Below, piece after piece: positions 36,114-44,392 of a stretch of DNA of 64,000 nt. This DNA comes from Rhizobium altiplani (GTDB lineage Bacteria; Pseudomonadota; Alphaproteobacteria; Rhizobiales; Rhizobiaceae), in contig NZ_LNCD01000140.1 in assembly GCF_001542405.1 (NCBI RefSeq), positions 62,001 to 126,000 of the forward strand, written 5' to 3'. The position numbers were made by a program, and so were the translations under genes. The notes under the pieces were generated by a model. It was not told the origin of the DNA and did not search any database. It saw only the letters and a program-made list of their open reading frames with translations. Each line of letters starts with the position of its first letter. Positions within the stretch are counted from its first letter, which is position 1.

Positions 36114-36129
36114 GAGAAAACCTTTTCTC
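36114..36129. promoter_or_regulatory. Candidate operator O1 of LacI regulator 2
   Basis: GAGAAAACCTTTTCTC, palindromic arms GAGAAAA/TTTTCTC with a CC centre. It lies 2 bases before a -35-like TTGACG (36132-36137). A second near-identical site follows 16 bases later, so the pair brackets the promoter of the lacI-type gene and its operon. Confidence 0.65.
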
Positions 36130-36145
36130 ACTTGACGCTTCGGTT

Positions 36146-36161
36146 GGGAAAAGCTTTTCTC
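36146..36161. promoter_or_regulatory. Candidate operator O2 of LacI regulator 2
   Basis: GGGAAAAGCTTTTCTC, matching O1 at 13 of 16 positions, with the GC centre usual for LacI-family operators. Centre-to-centre distance from O1 is 32 bases, three helical turns, which suits cooperative binding on one DNA face. It overlaps the expected -10 region. Confidence 0.65.
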
Positions 36162-36184
36162 ATCTGCAAATGGGGAGAAGCGCG

Positions 36185-37207
36185 GTGAACGTCGCGGGAG
36201 GAAAAAGAGGCCGGATTACCATCCACGACGTCGCGGCGGCGGCGGGGGTCAGTATTTCCACCGCCTCGAAGGCGCTGAACGAAACCGGTCGGATGAGCGT
36301 CGAAACCCGGGAGCGGGTAAAGCGCATTGCCGGCGAGGTCGGTTTCCGCCCGAATGCGCTCGCCCGGGGCCTCTTGAGCAAGCGCAGTTTCACTATCGGG
36401 CTGCTGACCAACGATACCTACGGCCGCTTCACGCTGCCGGTCATGGCCGGTATTTCCGAAGCGCTCGTCGATCACGGCGTTTCGGTTTTTCTCTGCGCCA
36501 TCGAAGACGATCCGGCGCTCGGTCAGACCCATGTCGATGCCATGCTGGAAAAGCAGGTGGATGGCATTATCGCCACCGGCAAGCGATTGGACCGGCAGCT
36601 TCCGGTCGATCTGTCGAACCTGCATGTCCCCGTGGTCTACGCCTTCACCGAAGGGACGCCGACGAGCGTCACCTTCCGCTCCGACGACGCGCAGGGTGCG
36701 CGATTGGCGGTGGAGTGGCTGGTGAAGATGGGCCGTCGACGGATCGCGCATATCACGGGGCCGGAGGATTTCTTCTCGGTTCGTGAGCGCGCGGGTGCCT
36801 ACCGCAATGTTATCGGCGGGGAGGGGGTCGTCATGTTCGGCCGGTGGGCGGAAGCCTGGGGCCACGAGGCCGTCGCGCAGATATGGAGCCGTCAGGACGA
36901 AAAGCCGGACGCGATCTTCTGCGGAAACGATCAGATCGCGCGTGGTGCTGTCGATGCGCTGCGCGAGCGCGGTATTCGGGTGCCGGAAGATGTTTCCGTA
37001 GTCGGATTCGACAATTGGGAGATTGTCGCCGGCCAGACGCGGCCACCGCTCACTTCCGTCGACATGGAGTTGAAGGAGCTGGGGCGCCAGGCCGGATTGA
37101 CGATTCTGGCGCTGGCCGAGGGACGCCCAGTGGAGCCGGGCGTCAGGAAATTGCCGTGCCGCCTCGTGGTGCGGCAGTCATGCGGGGCCCAAAGCCCCAG
37201 GAGATGA
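36185..37207 (+). CDS. LacI-family regulator 2
   Basis: About 340 residues: helix-turn-helix ITIHDVAAAAGVSISTASKAL, then a sugar-binding domain (FTIGLLTNDTYGRFTLPVM to VSVVGFDNWEIVAGQTRPPLT). Two starts compete: ATG at 36170 has no ribosome site, while GTG at 36185 has GGGGAGAAG 5-12 bases upstream, so I chose the GTG. First gene of an operon with the binding protein, two permeases and GH127. Two tandem palindromes before it suggest autorepression relieved by the imported sugar. Confidence 0.92.
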   Translation: MNVAGGKRGRITIHDVAAAAGVSISTASKALNETGRMSVETRERVKRIAGEVGFRPNALARGLLSKRSFTIGLLTNDTYGRFTLPVMAGISEALVDHGVSVFLCAIEDDPALGQTHVDAMLEKQVDGIIATGKRLDRQLPVDLSNLHVPVVYAFTEGTPTSVTFRSDDAQGARLAVEWLVKMGRRRIAHITGPEDFFSVRERAGAYRNVIGGEGVVMFGRWAEAWGHEAVAQIWSRQDEKPDAIFCGNDQIARGAVDALRERGIRVPEDVSVVGFDNWEIVAGQTRPPLTSVDMELKELGRQAGLTILALAEGRPVEPGVRKLPCRLVVRQSCGAQSPRR

Positions 37208-37248
37208 GGAACCGGCGCGGAGGAGTGCGCCAATTTGGGAGGAGTGCC

Positions 37249-38487
37249 ATGATTAAGCGTCTGTTGGCTGCGACAAGCGTTGCCACCCTATGCCTGGTGT
37301 CCGGAGCATCGGCCGCCGAGAAAGTCGAAATGTGGGTTCGTTCCGGTATCGGCGAATCCTTCAAAAAGGTTGTCGAAGCCTACAACTCCAGCCACGAGAA
37401 CCAGGTCGTCGCGACCGAGGTGCCGTTCTCGGAGCTTGTCCAGAAATACGCCACCGCCATCGCTGGCGGCCAGGCGCCGGATGCGTTGTCGATGGACCTC
37501 ATCTATAACCCGGCCTTTGCTGCTGCGGGACAGTTGGAAGACCTGACAGACTGGGCAAAGAAGCTGCCTTACTTCAATTCGCTGTCGCCGTCGCACGTCC
37601 GCCTCGGCACCTATCAGGACCGCGTCTACGGCCTGCCGCTGTCGGTCGAAACCTCGGTCTTCGCCTGGAACAAGGACCTCTACAAGAAGGCGGGACTTGA
37701 TCCTGAAAAGGCGCCCGCGACCTGGGAGGAAATCACCGCTAACGCCGAGAAGATCCGCAGGGTCGGTGACGATACCTACGGTTTCTATTTCTCCGGCGGC
37801 GGCTGCGGCGGCTGCATGATCTTCACGTTCACGCCGCTCACCTGGGGTGCAGGTGCCGATATCCTGTCGGCCGACGGCAAGACGGCGACGCTCGACACCC
37901 CGCAGATGCGCAAGGCGGTCGATTATTATCGCGACATGGTGAAGAAGGACCTCGTCCCGGCAAGTGCGGCCAGCGACAACGGTGCCAACTTCCTGAGCTT
38001 CACCAACGGCAAGATTGGCCAGCAGAGCCTTGGCGCCTTCGCGATCGGCACGCTGGTGACCGAGCATCCCGACATCAACTTCGGCGTGACGCTCATCCCG
38101 GGCGTTGACGGCAATCCGTCCTCCTTTGCCGGCGGTGACAACTTCGTCATCACCAAGGGCACCAAGAAGATCGACGCCGTGAAGGAATTCCTCGAATATA
38201 TCTATTCGATGGACGGCCAGAAGATCATGGCGAAGTACGGCAGCCTGCCGACCCGTGGTGATATCGCCGACAAGGTGCTCGAGGGCCTCGATCCGAGGTT
38301 GCAGGTCGGCCTGAAGGCCATCTCGGTCGCCAAGACACCCTACACGCTGCAGTTCAACGATCTGATCAACAGCGCCAATGGTCCCTGGGCGACCTTTACC
38401 AATGCGGCCATCTTCGGTGACGACGTCGACGGCGCCTTCAAGAATGCACAGTCGGAGATGCAGTCGATCATCGACAGCGGCCAATAA
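37249..38487 (+). CDS. Extracellular sugar-binding protein of the GH127 operon
   Basis: 412-residue family-1 solute-binding protein with a Sec signal (MIKRLLAATSVATLCLVSGA, cut after SAA). Unlike the other two binding proteins in the island it has no twin arginine. GGGAGGAGTGCC precedes the ATG. A GGGCGGC-like segment (FSGGGCGGCMIF, about 181-192) carries two cysteines, unusual for the family. It is followed by two permeases and GH127, so an arabinose-containing oligosaccharide is a reasonable ligand. Confidence 0.92.
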   Translation: MIKRLLAATSVATLCLVSGASAAEKVEMWVRSGIGESFKKVVEAYNSSHENQVVATEVPFSELVQKYATAIAGGQAPDALSMDLIYNPAFAAAGQLEDLTDWAKKLPYFNSLSPSHVRLGTYQDRVYGLPLSVETSVFAWNKDLYKKAGLDPEKAPATWEEITANAEKIRRVGDDTYGFYFSGGGCGGCMIFTFTPLTWGAGADILSADGKTATLDTPQMRKAVDYYRDMVKKDLVPASAASDNGANFLSFTNGKIGQQSLGAFAIGTLVTEHPDINFGVTLIPGVDGNPSSFAGGDNFVITKGTKKIDAVKEFLEYIYSMDGQKIMAKYGSLPTRGDIADKVLEGLDPRLQVGLKAISVAKTPYTLQFNDLINSANGPWATFTNAAIFGDDVDGAFKNAQSEMQSIIDSGQ

Positions 38488-38561
38488 TCTCCCAGAGGCC
38501 GTGGCCGGAGGGTGTGGCAGTCCTCCGGCCGATTTTACTAGGAATGATGCGGAGTGTTTCG

Positions 38562-39476
38562 ATGACCGTGACGGGTCGAAAGCAGACAGCATGCGTGCGC
38601 AGACGTGCCCCACGACCGGAATGGACGGGCCTCCTCTATATCGCTCCGGCGATGCTTCTGGTGATCATGTTCTTCGTGCTGCCGGTCGGATTTACCGCCT
38701 GGATGAGCCTTCACAACTGGCCGCTGATGGGCGCCCAGCGGTGGATCGGCTTCAACAACTACTTCCGCATGTTCAATGACGGCCGCTTCGTCGCGGCGCT
38801 GAACTTCACCGCCTACTATACGGTCATCGTGACGATCCTTATCTTCGCGGTCGCCTTTCCGCTTGCTCTTTTCGTCGAGCGACAGCGGGCCTTCGTCAGC
38901 ACCTATCGCACCGTCATCTTCCTGCCCGTCGTCGTCGGTCTGGCCTCTGCATCGCTGCTTTGGGTGTGGCTGGCCAATGTTGACAGCGGTTTCATCGGTC
39001 CTGCCTTGAAGGCGCTCGGACTTGTCGAGAAGAGCCCCAATCTGCTTGCCACCTTCGACAGCGCATTCCTGACGATCTGCGTCATGGTCGTGTGGAAGAT
39101 AGCCGGCTTTACAATGATCATCCTGCTGACCGGGCTGCAGGCGATCCCGACCGATCTGACGGAGGCGGCCGTCGTCGATGGCGCCAATTGGTGGCAGCGC
39201 TTCCGCTTTCTGACGCTGCCGTTGATGCGCAGGACGATCGCGCTCGCGCTGATCATCTCCGTGACCGGCTCGATCCTCGCCTTCGATCAGTTCTACATCA
39301 TGACCTCAGGCGGGCCGCAAAACCGAATGATCTCTGTCGTCTACTATATCTTCAACCAGTCCTTCGTGTCCTTCAATCTCGGGTACGGCGCGGCGCTGTC
39401 GATTGCGCTTCTGGCCATTCTCGTGGTCATCAGTGTCGTGCAGCTTTGGCTGCTGCGTGTCGGGGAGGAGCGCTGA
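38562..39476 (+). CDS. Sugar ABC permease (MalF type) of the GH127 operon
   Basis: 304 residues from the ATG at 38562, which has GGAG 8 bases upstream; the frame extends to 38514 without support. Six helices, with the EAA loop LTEAAVVDGANWWQRFRFLTLPLMRR. It overlaps the next permease by one base (TGATG), so translation is coupled. Confidence 0.93.
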   Translation: MTVTGRKQTACVRRRAPRPEWTGLLYIAPAMLLVIMFFVLPVGFTAWMSLHNWPLMGAQRWIGFNNYFRMFNDGRFVAALNFTAYYTVIVTILIFAVAFPLALFVERQRAFVSTYRTVIFLPVVVGLASASLLWVWLANVDSGFIGPALKALGLVEKSPNLLATFDSAFLTICVMVVWKIAGFTMIILLTGLQAIPTDLTEAAVVDGANWWQRFRFLTLPLMRRTIALALIISVTGSILAFDQFYIMTSGGPQNRMISVVYYIFNQSFVSFNLGYGAALSIALLAILVVISVVQLWLLRVGEER

Positions 39477-40339
39477 TGAGCCTCGTCACCGGTCGCAAGA
39501 AAAGCCGTGTAATCCGCGGGCAGGCCGCCTATCACGGCACCGGTATTGCCATTACCATCTTCTTTCTCGCTCCCTTTGTCATCACACTGCTGGCCTCACT
39601 CCGGCATGGCACGGAGGCGCGGCTGCCACCGCTGCCGCCATGGCCGACGAACGGTATCAGCTTCGATTCCTATCGCTCGCTCGACAGTTTCGGTGCCGGC
39701 ATCTGGCAGCACACGCTCAATTCGCTCATCGTGTCGGTTGCGACCGTGGTGCTGACCGTGGTGATCAGCCTGCTCGCCGGTTACGGTTTCTCGCGCTATC
39801 GCTTTCCGATGAAGAATGTCTTCTTCATCCTGATCATCGCGACGCTGATGATCCCCTTCCAGTCGATCCTGACGCCACTCTTCATCATCCTCGCCAGGCT
39901 CGGGCTCAACAACTCGCTCTTCGGCCTGACGCTGGTCTACGTGACGCTGCAGCTGCCGTTCTCGGTGTTCATGATGCGCAACGCCTTTGACGCGGTGCCG
40001 AAGGAGATCGAGGAGGCCGCGCGTATCGACGGCGCCCATGACCTGAAGATGCTCGTGCTGGTTCTGCTGCCGCTTGTGCTGCCGGGCGTCGCGACCGTGG
40101 CGATCTTTGCCTTCCTCAATGCCTGGAACGAATTTCTGGCCGCGCTCGTGCTGCTCTCCAGCAACGAGAAATACACGCTGCCCGTCCTGATGATGGCGGT
40201 GCGCGCCGGCCGTCTCGGGGCGATCAACTGGGGCGCCGTGCAGGCAGGTGTCGCCGTCATGACGATCCCCTGCCTCATCGTTTTCCTGCTTCTGCAACGC
40301 TACTACATGCGCGGGCTGATGGCCGGCGCGGTGAAATGA
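39476..40339 (+). CDS. Carbohydrate ABC permease (MalG type) of the GH127 operon
   Basis: 287 residues, starting MSLVTGRKKSR with GGGGAGGAG upstream. Six helices and an EAA loop IEEAARIDGAHDLKMLVLVLLPLVLP. It pairs with the preceding permease. No ATPase gene follows; GH127 starts 13 bases later, so the importer is incomplete as encoded here. Confidence 0.93.
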   Translation: MSLVTGRKKSRVIRGQAAYHGTGIAITIFFLAPFVITLLASLRHGTEARLPPLPPWPTNGISFDSYRSLDSFGAGIWQHTLNSLIVSVATVVLTVVISLLAGYGFSRYRFPMKNVFFILIIATLMIPFQSILTPLFIILARLGLNNSLFGLTLVYVTLQLPFSVFMMRNAFDAVPKEIEEAARIDGAHDLKMLVLVLLPLVLPGVATVAIFAFLNAWNEFLAALVLLSSNEKYTLPVLMMAVRAGRLGAINWGAVQAGVAVMTIPCLIVFLLLQRYYMRGLMAGAVK

Positions 40340-40352
40340 CTTCTGAAGAAAG

Positions 40353-42278
40353 ATGGATCAAGCCATGAACAAGTTGAAAAGAGACCGCCAGTTTCGCCCG
40401 CTTCCCGTGCCGGATGTCGATGTGCACGGGCTGTTCGGGGAGCGCCAGGACGCGATCTGCGACAGCACCGCTGAAACGCTGCTCGACCGTTGCGTCACGG
40501 CGGGTATGCTGCAGGCGATCGACGTCACCAAGCCGAGCCCCGGCGTCGTAATCCCCATCGGTCCCTGGGGCGGCTCGACGCAGATGTTCTGGGATAGCGA
40601 CCTCGGAAAATCGATCGAGACGGTGGCCTATTCGCTCTATCGCCGGGCCAATCCGGAGCTCGAAGCCCGGGTCGACGCCATCGTCGACATGTATGAGAAA
40701 CTGCAGGACAAGGACGGCTATGTGAATGCCTGGTTCCAGCGGGTTCAGCCCGAGCGTCGCTGGACCAACCTGCGTGACCACCACGAACTCTATTGCGCCG
40801 GCCACTTGATGGAAGGCGCCGTCGCCTACTATCAGGCCACCGGCAAGCGCAAGCTGCTCGATATCATGTGCCGCTTTGCCGATTACATGATTACGGTCTT
40901 CGGTCATGGCCCGGGCAAGATTCCTGGCTATTGCGGCCACGAGGAAGTCGAGCTGGCACTGGTCAAGCTTGCCCGCGCGACCGGCGAGAAGAAGTATCTG
41001 GACCTTGCCAAGTTCTTCGTCGATGAGCGCGGAACCGAGCCGCACTTCTTCACCGACGAGGCGAACCGCGACGGCCGCAGTGCAGCGGACTTTCACCAGA
41101 AGACCTATGAGTACGGCCAAGCTCATCAGCCGGTTCGCGAACAGAAAAAGGTCGTCGGCCACGCCGTTCGTGCCATGTACCTCTATTCCGGCATGGCCGA
41201 CATCGCGACGGAATATAACGACGACAGCCTGACCGGCGCCCTAGAAACCTTGTGGGACGATCTGACGACCAAGCAGATGTATGTCACCGGCGGCATCGGG
41301 CCGGCGGCCGCCAATGAGGGCTTCACCGACTATTATGACCTGCCGAACGAAAGCGCCTATGCCGAGACCTGCGCTTCCGTCGGTCTGGTGTTCTGGGCAA
41401 ACCGCATGCTCGGCCGCGGCCCGAACCGGCGCTATGCGGATATCATGGAGCAGGCACTCTACAACGGCGCGATGGCCGGGCTCTCGCTCGACGGCAAGAC
41501 GTTCTTCTACGAGAACCCGCTGGAAAGTGCCGGCAAGCATCATCGCTGGGTCTGGCACCATTGCCCCTGCTGCCCGCCGAACATTGCCCGCCTGCTCGCC
41601 TCTATCGGTTCCTACATGTATGGCGTCGCGGATGACGAGATCGCCGTCCACCTCTATGGCGAAGGACGCGCGCGGTTCAAGATCGCGGATGCCAATGTCG
41701 AGATGACGCAAAAGACCCGCTATCCCTGGCACGGGGCCGTCCACTTCGACATCAAGACGAGCAAGCAGGCACGCTTTGCGGTTTCGCTGCGCATCCCGGA
41801 ATGGGCAAAGGGGACGACACTTGCCGTCAACGGTGAGACAATCGATCTCGGCTCGGTCGAACTCGATGGTTACGCCCGCATCGAACGCGAATGGCGCGAT
41901 GGCGACAAGATCGACCTGAACATTCCGCTCGAAGCACGCGCTCTCTGGGCAAACCCGCTGGTACGCCAGGATGCCGGACGGACTGCCCTGATGCGTGGCC
42001 CGCTCGTCTATTGCGTCGAGGCGACGGATAACGGCGCAGGCCTGAACGGAATCAGGCTCGGCGAAAATATATCCGCGAAGACGGCTGAGATCGCCGAACT
42101 CGGTGGTGCGGTGGCTCTCGATATCGCTGTGACCAAGGATGAGTCGGATTGGGGTGCGACGCTCTATCGGACCAAGCCGCCGGCAGCTGGAACGGGTACG
42201 GCCCGCTTTGTGCCTTACCATCTGTGGGACAACCGCGCCCCCGGCGAAATGCTCGTCTGGATCCGCTCCGCCACCTAA
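40353..42278 (+). CDS. GH127 beta-L-arabinofuranosidase
   Basis: 641 residues, cytoplasmic (no signal). The family's zinc/cysteine site is present: Glu338 and Cys340 in SAYAETCAS, and Cys406-Cys407 in HHCPCCPPN; in the characterised GH127 enzyme the first Cys of the CC pair is the nucleophile. An (alpha/alpha)6 barrel occupies about residues 20-440, followed by beta domains. It should release L-arabinofuranose from beta-linked plant oligosaccharides imported by the same operon. An alternative ATG at 40365 is possible. A hairpin follows. Confidence 0.92.
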   Translation: MDQAMNKLKRDRQFRPLPVPDVDVHGLFGERQDAICDSTAETLLDRCVTAGMLQAIDVTKPSPGVVIPIGPWGGSTQMFWDSDLGKSIETVAYSLYRRANPELEARVDAIVDMYEKLQDKDGYVNAWFQRVQPERRWTNLRDHHELYCAGHLMEGAVAYYQATGKRKLLDIMCRFADYMITVFGHGPGKIPGYCGHEEVELALVKLARATGEKKYLDLAKFFVDERGTEPHFFTDEANRDGRSAADFHQKTYEYGQAHQPVREQKKVVGHAVRAMYLYSGMADIATEYNDDSLTGALETLWDDLTTKQMYVTGGIGPAAANEGFTDYYDLPNESAYAETCASVGLVFWANRMLGRGPNRRYADIMEQALYNGAMAGLSLDGKTFFYENPLESAGKHHRWVWHHCPCCPPNIARLLASIGSYMYGVADDEIAVHLYGEGRARFKIADANVEMTQKTRYPWHGAVHFDIKTSKQARFAVSLRIPEWAKGTTLAVNGETIDLGSVELDGYARIEREWRDGDKIDLNIPLEARALWANPLVRQDAGRTALMRGPLVYCVEATDNGAGLNGIRLGENISAKTAEIAELGGAVALDIAVTKDESDWGATLYRTKPPAAGTGTARFVPYHLWDNRAPGEMLVWIRSAT

Positions 42279-42308
42279 GCCGGCTAGGGATGTCAGGTCG
42301 CCGGCTTA
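42276..42308. terminator. Hairpin shared by two convergent genes
   Basis: TAAGCCGGC (42276-42284) pairs perfectly with GCCGGCTTA (42300-42308), nine pairs with a 15-base loop. Both stop codons, of GH127 and of the amidotransferase on the other strand, lie inside the stem. There is no long T run, only TTAAA, so strength as a terminator is uncertain. Confidence 0.55.
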
Positions 42309-43043
42309 AACGCCGGCGACCATGGGCTGTGATCGGACTTCCGCTCGGATCATGCGCACCCAATTGCGGCCGATGGCAAGGCCGGTAGCATCTGATGCCG
42401 CGGCGTGCGCGGAGGCAAGCGCCGCGTAGCGTTCATGCCAGCCCGGCTCCATCTGTTCGATCGATTCCGCAAACTCGCCCTTCCAGCTATCGATGACAGA
42501 TGCGCTGGCCTCGAAATGGAACTGAGTGCCGTAGGCCGCGCGCCCGATACGAAATGCCTGGTTCTGAGTAAGCTCGCTGACGGCAAGACGGGTGGCACCC
42601 TGCGGCAGCGTGAAGGTGTCGCTGTGCCACTGGAATGTCGTGAAATCCGCCTCGAGGTCGGAGAGCAACGGATCCGCGTGCCCATCCTCGGACTTGCTGA
42701 CCGAGTGCCAGCCAAACTCCAGTCCGGCATTCAGCTGGTTCTCCGCACCGTAGGCGCGCGCCAGGATCTGCGCCCCAAGACAGATGCCGAGCACCGCCTT
42801 GTCGGCCTCGGCGAAGTCGCGCATGAGCTGTGCAAGTCCTGGCAGGTAGGGATAGTTCGCGTCGTCGATCGCATTCTGCTCGCCGCCGAGCACCACCAGG
42901 GCGTCATGATCGGCAATGCCTGCCGGTAGCTTGCCGTCGATCCAGGGGTAGAAGTGCTCGATCTCGGCCTTGGCTTCCGCCAGCGCCAGCCCCAGCGAGC
43001 CGAGCGGCGTGCTTTTCATGTTTTCGATGACGGCGACCCGCAT
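42306..43043 (-). CDS. Class I glutamine amidotransferase-like protein
   Basis: 245 residues of the GMP-synthase-like stand-alone amidotransferase group. Cys nucleophile elbow is AVLGICLGAQILARAYGA (about residues 78-95), and the His region is TQFHFEAS. The ATG at 43043 has GGAG 6 bases upstream. Partner or substrate is unknown; some relatives hydrolyse gamma-glutamyl compounds. Confidence 0.87.
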   Translation of the reverse strand: MRVAVIENMKSTPLGSLGLALAEAKAEIEHFYPWIDGKLPAGIADHDALVVLGGEQNAIDDANYPYLPGLAQLMRDFAEADKAVLGICLGAQILARAYGAENQLNAGLEFGWHSVSKSEDGHADPLLSDLEADFTTFQWHSDTFTLPQGATRLAVSELTQNQAFRIGRAAYGTQFHFEASASVIDSWKGEFAESIEQMEPGWHERYAALASAHAAASDATGLAIGRNWVRMIRAEVRSQPMVAGV

Positions 43044-43162
43044 CAGCATCTCCAGTACGATTTCTGGCTCCGAGAGGAACACCAAGCGCCCGGTGATTGC
43101 AATACGGATTGCGCCACGCCACGGCAGTTCTTAAATCGGAGTGACGAAAGGAAACCCCTGAT

Positions 43163-43459
43163 ATGAGCGACAGGAAAGCCCGCGTGACGATCCTCTACTG
43201 CACCCAATGCAACTGGCTGCTGCGCGCCGGCTGGATGGCGCAGGAACTTCTGCAGACCTTCACCGACAGTCTCGGCGAAGTGGCGCTCGTTCCCGGCACC
43301 GGCGGCAATTTCGAAATCCGGGTCGATGGCGACCTGATCTGGGAGCGCAAGCGCGATGGCGGCTTTCCCGGTCCGAAGGAGTTGAAGCAGCGCGTGCGCG
43401 ACATCATCGAACCCGGCCGGGATCTCGGCCATGTCGATCGCACTTCGCTGGAAAGCTGA
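43163..43459 (+). CDS. SelT/SelW/SelH-like Rdx protein (Cys form)
   Basis: 98-residue thioredoxin-fold protein with the redox motif CTQC at residues 13-16, where eukaryotic and some bacterial homologues have Cys-x-x-selenocysteine. The family signature GTGGNFEIRVDGDLIWERK and GGFPGPKELKQRVRD follow. Probably a thiol-redox protein in the cytoplasm; partner unknown. Confidence 0.9.
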   Translation: MSDRKARVTILYCTQCNWLLRAGWMAQELLQTFTDSLGEVALVPGTGGNFEIRVDGDLIWERKRDGGFPGPKELKQRVRDIIEPGRDLGHVDRTSLES

Positions 43460-43461
43460 GC

Positions 43462-43890
43462 CTAGTCGTAAGGCGAATTGCAGGTCTTGTAGATACCCTC
43501 ATAGGTCAGGAACCGATCAGTCTTCGGATTGTAGGTCCGGTACTGGTTACGGCACCAATCCACATGGAACTGTTGTCCCTGTGCCTTCGGCTGCACCGTG
43601 CGCACGGGCGGGGGATCGTAATAGAGCGGTCCGCGACCTCGCGCAGCCGGCCGATAGTAGGTCGGACCGGTGGCCGTCGGCGGCCGATAGTTCGGCTGCA
43701 CATAGGACGGGCGGAACGATTGGACCGGCCCGAAAGTGAAGCAGCCGCGCGCGTCACACATCGTCGACCCAACACGGATGATGTCCGATGCGCCGGCGGC
43801 GGGCGGAGACACGCCGAGCGGCATCGCAAACGCCGTGTAGGGCAGCAGGGTGAAGAGCGCGATCAGGCAAAAATTACGAGAGCCGGCCAT
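43462..43890 (-). CDS. BA14K-type secreted protein
   Basis: 142 residues from the ATG at 43890, which opens a signal peptide (MAGSRNFCLIALFTLLPYTA, cut after TAFA). The middle is rich in Pro, Tyr and Arg. The C-terminus HVDWCRNQYRTYNPKTDRFL with a final Cys is the BA14K signature (WCxxxYRxYxxxTxxFL), first known from a Brucella immunoreactive protein. Probably periplasmic or surface exposed; role undefined. An upstream in-frame ATG at 43962 gives no signal peptide. Confidence 0.8.
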   Translation of the reverse strand: MAGSRNFCLIALFTLLPYTAFAMPLGVSPPAAGASDIIRVGSTMCDARGCFTFGPVQSFRPSYVQPNYRPPTATGPTYYRPAARGRGPLYYDPPPVRTVQPKAQGQQFHVDWCRNQYRTYNPKTDRFLTYEGIYKTCNSPYD

Positions 43891-44028
43891 CAGACGATCC
43901 TTTCTACTGTGTATATAGGACGCCTTTGCAGCAATCGCTATCGCGGCCGCCTCAGATTGCAACCGCGCTGGCGAAGAGTGGCATGAACGACTTTTTTGCT
44001 GCCTGTCAGGAAAACTTCAAAAACCCTG

Positions 44029-44057
44029 TTGACAGCAAGGGGCCGCCCCCGTACATG
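44029..44057 (+). promoter_or_regulatory. Promoter of tRNA-Leu
   Basis: TTGACA (44029-44034), exactly 17 bases, TACATG (44052-44057). The tRNA begins 11 bases after the -10, so the transcript would start within a few bases of the mature 5' end. A G/C-rich spacer is typical of stable RNA promoters. Confidence 0.75.
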
Positions 44058-44067
44058 GCTCTCCGTC

Positions 44068-44152
44068 GCCCAGATGGCGGAATTGGTAGACGCGCAGGTT
44101 TCAGGTACCTGTGCCGCGAGGCGTGGAGGTTCGAGTCCTCTTCTGGGCACCA
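44068..44152 (+). tRNA. tRNA-Leu (anticodon CAG)
   Basis: 85-base class II tRNA with encoded CCA. Acceptor stem GCCCAGA/TCTGGGC, D arm with GGCGGAATTGGTAGACGC, anticodon stem-loop CAGGT-TTCAGGT-ACCTG with CAG at the anticodon, variable arm TGCCGCGAGGCG and T loop GGTTCGAGTCC. It reads CUG leucine codons, the main leucine codon in such GC-rich genomes. Confidence 0.97.
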
Positions 44153-44392
44153 TTTCCCTAAGAAATGCAAAGTGAAGGCCGATATAAGGTCTTCCCATTT
44201 CTTCCCCCAAAGACATTAGCAGCGCAGGTAAAGACGTCCGATCAGGCTGCTGATTGCGGTTGCGATCAGGACTTGGGCGCGCTGTCGACAGCGAGCTGTC
44301 GTTCGGACAATGCTGGGCGTAAAATCCGGCTGCACGAGCTCCCGGACACTCATAATGCTCAGTAGGGGCGACCGCCTGGGCAGCCCAACGGG

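Noticed and set aside
43926-44219. Open frame crossing the tRNA-Leu gene
   Set aside because: It overlaps a certain tRNA and its promoter.
44165-44365. 66-codon frame after tRNA-Leu
   Set aside because: No ribosome site, no domain; likely non-coding.
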